The notes under the pieces were generated by a model. That model saw only the letters and a list, made by a program, of their open reading frames with translations, was not told the origin of the DNA and did not search any database. A stretch of 12,500 nt of DNA from Stramonita haemastoma (taxonomy: Eukaryota > Mollusca > Gastropoda > Neogastropoda > Muricidae), in the NCBI GenBank assembly GCA_030674155.1, contig CM060329.1:25633879-25646378 (forward strand), read 5' to 3'. Position 1 is the first letter of the stretch; every line of letters starts with the position of its first letter. Shown here in pieces: positions 7,225 to 12,500 of the stretch. Position numbers and translations under genes: made by a program.

Positions 7225-7262
<38 letters not shown>

Positions 7263-7290
7263 GCTCTGTCTCTGCCTGTCTGTCTCTCTC
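7191..7290 (+). repeat. (TGTC)n microsatellite
   Basis: Perfect TGTC core (about 7226-7262) with degenerate TC/TATC flanks. Confidence 0.95.
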
Positions 7291-7304
7291 ATGATGTATT
7301 GCTA

Positions 7305-7397
7305 AAGGTGGGGACAGGATAATAAAAAAGCACATTAGCGCTTATTCGTTGTCCTCGAAATAAAAGGATTTGATTAATTTGATTTGATTTGATTTCA
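7305..7397 (+). mobile_element. SINE-B 3' fragment with reversed tail repeat
   Basis: GGGGACAGGATAATAAAAAA, GCACATTAGCGCTTATTCGT and TCCTCGAAATAAAAGGAT follow the 3' part of SINE-B. The tail is GATTT units (7368-7396) instead of the AAATC units of the other copies, that is, the complementary strand of the same repeat. The fragment is sandwiched between two TGTC arrays. Confidence 0.8.
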
Positions 7398-7400
7398 TTT

Positions 7401-7463
7401 TTCTCTGTCTGTCTGTCTGTCTGTCTGCCTGTCTGATGTCTGTCTGTCTGTCTCTGTCTCTCT
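7401..7463 (+). repeat. (TGTC)n microsatellite
   Basis: TGTC units with TGCC and TGATG interruptions, ending 4 bp before the SINE-B head. Confidence 0.95.
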
Positions 7464-7475
7464 AACGGGGACGGA

Positions 7476-7486
7476 TAGCCTAGTGG
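7476..7486 (+). promoter_or_regulatory. Pol III box A of SINE-B
   Basis: TAGCCTAGTGG matches the tRNA box A consensus TRGCNNAGYNGG. Confidence 0.85.
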
Positions 7487-7516
7487 TCAGAACATTGCTG
7501 GCAATTTGAGGACCCG

Positions 7517-7527
7517 GGTTCGAGTCC
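7517..7527 (+). promoter_or_regulatory. Pol III box B of SINE-B
   Basis: GGTTCGAGTCC matches the box B consensus GGTTCGANTCC exactly. Confidence 0.9.
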
Positions 7528-7809
7528 GGTCGAGGAGATTTTTCTCCTGGAGTGAACATCAGTGCTGACTCCACTCTCCCCACAAGTCCTTCGGGTGAGA
7601 CTTTAAACTGAGACCTCGTGTGCGAACGCACGCAGAACATCTTGCGCACACGCTAAATCCTGTTCCGCTTTTCGTAAGAGTAGGCCATCGTGTGCCGGTG
7701 GGAACAGATGACATTTGCAAAACTGCATACACACGGGGACTGGATGTAAAAAAGCACAAGAGTGCTTATTCTGTTATCCTCGATATAAAAGAATAAATCA
7801 AATCAAATC

Positions 7810-7913
<104 letters not shown>

Positions 7914-8054
7914 AATAATATCAAGCTATAAAAGTCAATGTATGTTCATGTGAGGTTTTCTTAAGAAAAAAAGATTAGATAGCTGCTCCTTATTTTACAA
8001 TTTTCTACCCCTTTTTTGCGTCTCCCCTCCTCCCCGCCCCATCCATCCACCCAT

Positions 8055-8055
<1 letters not shown>

Positions 8056-8102
<47 letters not shown>

Positions 8103-8148
8103 GCGCGCACACACACACACGCACGCACGCACACACACACACACATAC
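8056..8148. repeat. (CA)n-(GC)10-(CA)n alternating purine-pyrimidine tract
   Basis: About 93 bp of alternating pyrimidine-purine with a 20-bp GC core at 8089-8108 and further GCAC units at 8120-8131. This is a strong candidate for Z-DNA. Confidence 0.9.
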
Positions 8149-8326
8149 TACTTTAAATAGAAGTTTCTACCATTCAATTTGTTTCTTCACAATCCGTACT
8201 CTATAAAAGATTTATCTGTCCACAGAGGCAATGGGTGGGGGGCGGAATATTTTCCAAGTCACAGCGTCTGACACGCGTTATGTCTTTATCTGCACCATAA
8301 ACCTACACCTGGGCTATTTCATTTGT

Positions 8327-8336
8327 AATTCCTTCA
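8327..8336. repeat. LINE target-site duplication, 5' copy (AATTCCTTCA)
   Basis: Perfect 10-bp match to 10759-10768 on the other side of the LINE. Confidence 0.8.
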
Positions 8337-8346
8337 GCTGCTGTAA

Positions 8347-8547
8347 TTCCAGCGGCTGCTGGAATTCGCAAAGAAGCACAAACTGACTTTGGCTAACACA
8401 CTCCACCCTCACAAGCCATCCAGAACATCAACCTGGCACTCACCAAATGGTCTGATTCATAATCAAATTGATTACATTCTGTCACCCCAAAGATTCAAAT
8501 CCAGCATAAACAAGGCAAACACAAGAACATTCCCAGGAGCTGACATT
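8347..8547 (+). pseudogene. LINE endonuclease remnant, frameshifted from RT
   Basis: The frame opens after a TAA at 8344-8346 and reads RLLEFAKKHKLTLANTLHPH, KPSRTSTWHSPNGLIHNQID, YIL, ending RTFPGADI. TW.SP.G...NQIDYIL is the conserved core around the catalytic Asn/Asp region of APE endonucleases of RTE-type LINEs. The family continues with GS/C-DHDLV; here DHDLVLTTIRLKLK is read from 8550 in the next frame, so about 4 nt are missing (or 2 inserted) at 8547-8550. The N-terminal two thirds or so of the endonuclease, including its first catalytic motifs, are absent. Confidence 0.85.
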
Positions 8548-8549
8548 GT

Positions 8550-10751
8550 GACCACGACCTTGTACTTACCACCATCAGGCTGAAACTGAAAGCAAAACAA
8601 CAACCAAAAAGCCCACGCATAAGATTCGACCTGGAAAAACTCAAAGACCCAACAGTGGTTGAGATCTTCCAAGCCAACATTGGAGGAAAGTTCGCCGCAC
8701 TCACAGCCATCGACAATGATGTGGACACATTGGCCAACAACATCAAAGAAGTGCTAACGACAGCAGCAGAAGAAACATTAGGAAGAAGCAGAACAAAGAA
8801 ACAACCTTGGGTGACAAATGAGGTTCTTGACCTCTGCGACAAAAGAAGAGAACTTAAAAAACAAAAGTTCACAAGTCAAGAAGCTTACAAGAAGTACATG
8901 GATAGCCACAGAGAAGTGAGGAAAAAGATGAGAGAGGCCAAAGAAGCGTGGATAGAAGAACAATGCAACAACATCGAAGCTGGAATGACCAAGGGAAACA
9001 GCAAAACAGCTTACGACACTTTGAAAGCACTAACGAAAACCACACAGCCTAAAGCCTCTGTTATTGAAGACAAAGAAGGAAATCTTTTAACGGAAAACAA
9101 TGCCATCCTCCAACGCTGGACAGAATACTGTGAGGGATTGTACAACTACCCACTACGCCCAGATACCAACATAGTTTCTGACAAACCCCCTGAACACCAA
9201 GATAAAGACCCACCAATACTAAGGTGTGAAGTAGATGCAGCTATTAGACAATTGAAGAAGGGGAAGTCCCCTGGAATCGATAACATCCCAGCTGAACTCA
9301 TAAAAAATGGAGGGAATGAAACAGCAAGGCGATTCACAGAACTTTGTCAGAAGATCCACGACACCAAAGAATGGCCAAAAGAATGGACACAGTCTCTTGT
9401 AATACCCCTGCCAAAGAAAGGAAACCTCAAACAATGCCAGAACTACAGAACCATCAGTCTCATAAGTCATCCTAGCAAGATCATGCTGCAGGTAGTCCTC
9501 AACAGACTGAAAAACCAAGCGGAAAAACTCCTGGCAGAAGAACAAGCGGGCTTTAGACCAAAACGCAGCACAATGGAACAAATTTTCAATCTGAGAATTC
9601 TGATAGAGAAGCATCTCCAACACCAAAAAGACTTGTACCACAATTTCATAGACTTCAAAAAGGCCTTTGACAGGGTATGGCATGACGGCCTCTGGCAAGT
9701 ACTCAGGCACTTCAACATTGACAGCTGTCTAATTGAAGTCATCAAAGCTCTGTACGAGAACGCAGAAAGTGCAGTTTTTATGAATAATCACGTGGGCGAG
9801 TTCTTCAAGACCACGGTTGGGGTTCGCCAGGGCTGCCTTCTCTCACCTGTACTCTTCAACCTCTTCCTCGAAAACATCATGACAGAGACACTGCAAAACC
9901 ACCACACTTCCATCTCCATTGGTGGAAGACCCCTTTGCAACCTCAGATTTGCAGATGACATTGACCTCATGGGCAGCAGCAAACAAGAACTGCAAATCCT
10001 CACAGACAATTTAACAGATCGAGCGAGCGCATACGGCATGGAGGTCAGTACAGAGAAATCAAAGATCATGGTCAACAGCGCGAGTAATGACATCACGGAA
10101 ATAAAGATGAATGGAGAAACACTAGAAGAGGTGAGCCAATTCAAATACTTAGGCTCCATCCTAACAAAAGATGGCACATCAAACAATGAAGTGAAAGCTC
10201 GCATTGCAACAGCAACATCTGCTCTAGTCAGACTCGAGAAGATCATCAGAAGCAACAGCATCAGCTTCTGCACCAAATACCACCTTTACAAATCCCTCGT
10301 GATATCTATCCTCCTATATGGCTGTGAATCATGGACTCTGACAGCAGAGTTAGAGAGGAGAATCCAAGCATTCGAGAACAAGTGCCACAGAAGACTCCTC
10401 AAAATATCATACAAAGAACACAAGACCAATAACTATGTGAAAGAAGAAATCAAAAAGCGTGTGGGCCCCCAAGAGCCTTTGCTCTCCACCATAAAGAGGA
10501 GAAAGCTGATGTGGTTTGGTCACACCACAAGACACAACACCCTAGCAAAAACCATCCTGCAAGGAACAGTTGAGGGCAAGAGAAGAAGAGGCCGCCAAAA
10601 GAAATCATGGGTTGACAACATCAAAGACTGGACCGCCCAACCCCTGCAATACCTCCTACTAGCCACACAGGATCGTGAAGCATGGAAAAAGATCTCTGTT
10701 GCGTCTTCTCTCATGTCCCGCCTACGTCCTTTGGGACATGGGACTGAGTGA
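8550..10751 (+). CDS. LINE reverse transcriptase (ORF2 C-terminal part)
   Basis: The frame is open for 733 codons from DHDLV (last endonuclease motif with its catalytic His) to TGA at 10749-10751. There is no true start: the element is truncated and the frame simply enters from the frameshift. A charged linker runs to about 9230. The RT domain is 9240-10170: LKKGKSPGIDNIP (9252 on), IPLPKKGN, YRTISLI, EEQAGFRPKRST, motif A FIDFKKAFD (catalytic Asp codon 9651), VRQGCLLSP (9822), motif C FADD (9948-9959, both Asp present) and FKYLGSIL (10140). The C-terminal region has YGCESWT (about 10317), a Cys/His pair KCHRRLLKI, WFGH, and a basic GKRRRGRQKKSW segment, the usual RTE tail. It would copy its RNA at a nicked chromosomal target. 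All catalytic RT residues are intact, which suggests a fairly recent insertion. Confidence 0.93.
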   Translation, partial: DHDLVLTTIRLKLKAKQQPKSPRIRFDLEKLKDPTVVEIFQANIGGKFAALTAIDNDVDTLANNIKEVLTTAAEETLGRSRTKKQPWVTNEVLDLCDKRRELKKQKFTSQEAYKKYMDSHREVRKKMREAKEAWIEEQCNNIEAGMTKGNSKTAYDTLKALTKTTQPKASVIEDKEGNLLTENNAILQRWTEYCEGLYNYPLRPDTNIVSDKPPEHQDKDPPILRCEVDAAIRQLKKGKSPGIDNIPAELIKNGGNETARRFTELCQKIHDTKEWPKEWTQSLVIPLPKKGNLKQCQNYRTISLISHPSKIMLQVVLNRLKNQAEKLLAEEQAGFRPKRSTMEQIFNLRILIEKHLQHQKDLYHNFIDFKKAFDRVWHDGLWQVLRHFNIDSCLIEVIKALYENAESAVFMNNHVGEFFKTTVGVRQGCLLSPVLFNLFLENIMTETLQNHHTSISIGGRPLCNLRFADDIDLMGSSKQELQILTDNLTDRASAYGMEVSTEKSKIMVNSASNDITEIKMNGETLEEVSQFKYLGSILTKDGTSNNEVKARIATATSALVRLEKIIRSNSISFCTKYHLYKSLVISILLYGCESWTLTAELERRIQAFENKCHRRLLKISYKEHKTNNYVKEEIKKRVGPQEPLLSTIKRRKLMWFGHTTRHNTLAKTILQGTVEGKRRRGRQKKSWVDNIKDWTAQPLQYLLLATQDREAWKKISVASSLMSRLRPLGHGTE

Positions 10752-10758
10752 GTGAGTG

Positions 10759-10768
10759 AATTCCTTCA
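10759..10768. repeat. LINE target-site duplication, 3' copy (AATTCCTTCA)
   Basis: Follows the terminal GAGT repeats of the LINE directly and matches 8327-8336 perfectly. Confidence 0.8.
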
Positions 10769-10804
10769 CCGAGTCTCTATTCTGTCAGGATGGATATAGT
10801 TTGA

Positions 10805-11445
<641 letters not shown>

Positions 11446-11627
11446 ACTCCCCTTCCTTCAGGAACAATCTAATCGTATTCAATTCTGAAGCTGCTGGCTA
11501 TTCCCCACGACACTGCTGTACACAAACCATGTGTCTATCTCTTCACTGTATCTCTACCTGCAGTTTTTTTCTGGATTGCTTTTGCTTCCCACCCAATCAG
11601 TCTGGCTAGAGCTACGTTTGTGCTCTA
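11446..11627. other. Unique island between pyrimidine arrays
   Basis: Mixed-composition sequence with no coding or RNA signal recognised. Confidence 0.6.
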
Positions 11628-11839
11628 TGTCTGTTTGTCTGTTTGTTTGTCTGTCTGTCGCTGCCTCTCTATCTCCTTCTGTCTACCTCTCTCTCTCTGT
11701 GTCTGCCTGTCTCTCTGTTTGTCTCTGTATCTTTGACTCTGTCTCTCTCTGTGTCTCCCTCTATGTCTCTGTCTCTGTCTCTCTGTCTCCCTCTCTTTCT
11801 CTCTCTCTCTCTGTCTCTCTCTGTCTGTCTGTTTTCCTC

Positions 11840-11927
<88 letters not shown>

Positions 11928-11956
11928 CTCTCTCTCTCTCTCTCCCCTCCTCTCTC

Positions 11957-12022
<66 letters not shown>
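11628..12022 (+). repeat. TGTC/TC compound array with perfect (TGTC)n core
   Basis: Degenerate TGTC/TC to about 11840, then about 20 perfect TGTC units (11841-11920), then TC-rich sequence to 12022. Confidence 0.95.
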
Positions 12023-12024
<2 letters not shown>

Positions 12025-12150
12025 CTCATGCAAGCGTGCACGCGTATGCAACATTTACATGTGCACTGTTGTAATTATTATTGTAAAAAAGGAATGAAAA
12101 AAGTGTTTTCATTTTCCTTTTTCATAAACGTCACAATGATTAACTGTTTG

Positions 12151-12500
<350 letters not shown>

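Larger units (their letters stand above)
8337..10758 (+). mobile_element. 5'-truncated RTE/BovB-like non-LTR retrotransposon
   Basis: The element lies between perfect 10-bp direct repeats (8327-8336, 10759-10768). It contains the last part of an APE-type endonuclease, a complete reverse transcriptase, and a short 3' end that is just GAGT/TGAG repeats (10744-10758). Very short 3' UTRs ending in 3-4 bp tandem units are typical of the RTE clade. Most of the endonuclease and any 5' UTR are missing, as expected from incomplete target-primed reverse transcription. The first about 17 bp (8337-8353) do not fit the endonuclease frame and look like junction filler. It lies antisense to the host gene. 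RTE membership is judged from protein pattern only; a near relative such as RTE-X is possible. Confidence 0.88.

Noticed and set aside
7467..7538. Functional tRNA gene
   Set aside because: Boxes A and B are present, but the acceptor ends do not pair, the T-stem has mismatches, and the body and tail mark it as a SINE.
8655..8657. GTG at 8655 as start of the reverse-transcriptase protein
   Set aside because: The frame continues upstream to the conserved DHDLV motif at 8550; GTG here is an internal Val codon.
11841..11920. CRISPR-like or satellite array
   Set aside because: Repeat unit is 4 bp with no spacers; an ordinary microsatellite.

Overview
This window looks like nuclear DNA of an animal, most likely a mollusc or another lophotrochozoan. 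The evidence is spliceosomal GT-AG introns, an RTE-type LINE, pol III-derived SINEs, and an extreme load of simple repeats (roughly a fifth to a quarter of the bases by my rough count). There is no bacterial-style gene organisation. The species call is inference.

Host gene. The left 3 kb carries four exons of one protein gene on the minus strand: 2877-3034, 2016-2129, 1433-1679 and 1-70 (running off the left edge). Spliced in that order they encode most of a VIT domain like that of inter-alpha-trypsin inhibitor heavy chains (ITIH). All three introns have GT-AG ends and compatible phases. Exon 2877-3034 needs two compensating indels, and exon 1433-1679 needs one 1-nt indel. The copy is therefore either a decaying pseudogene or a real gene with assembly indels. 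The introns are packed with microsatellites and SINEs. No signal-peptide exon was found; if the gene continues upstream, the rest of the window would be its 5' intron.

Mobile elements. (1) A SINE family ('SINE-A') has a head that joins a tRNA-like 5' half to the 3' part of 5S rRNA. It has four copies: 829-1041 (+), 1103-1338 (-), 5757-5919 (+) and 6591-6884 (+). One copy has a 15-bp target-site duplication. (2) A tRNA-derived SINE family ('SINE-B') has box A and box B. It has one full-length copy (7467-7811) and 5'-truncated copies at 3419-3534, 7305-7397 and 12303-12500. (3) A 5'-truncated RTE/BovB-like LINE lies at 8337-10758 (+), flanked by a 10-bp target-site duplication. It has an open reverse-transcriptase frame of more than 700 codons and the C-terminal end of its endonuclease, separated by one frameshift.

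The remainder is simple repeat (TC, TGTC, GT/CA, TTC, ATC, a GTGTA/GTGGA compound, G18, a CA-GC-CA tract) and AT-rich unique sequence in which I recognise no gene. From 5.3 kb to the right end every large array is pyrimidine-rich on the + strand.
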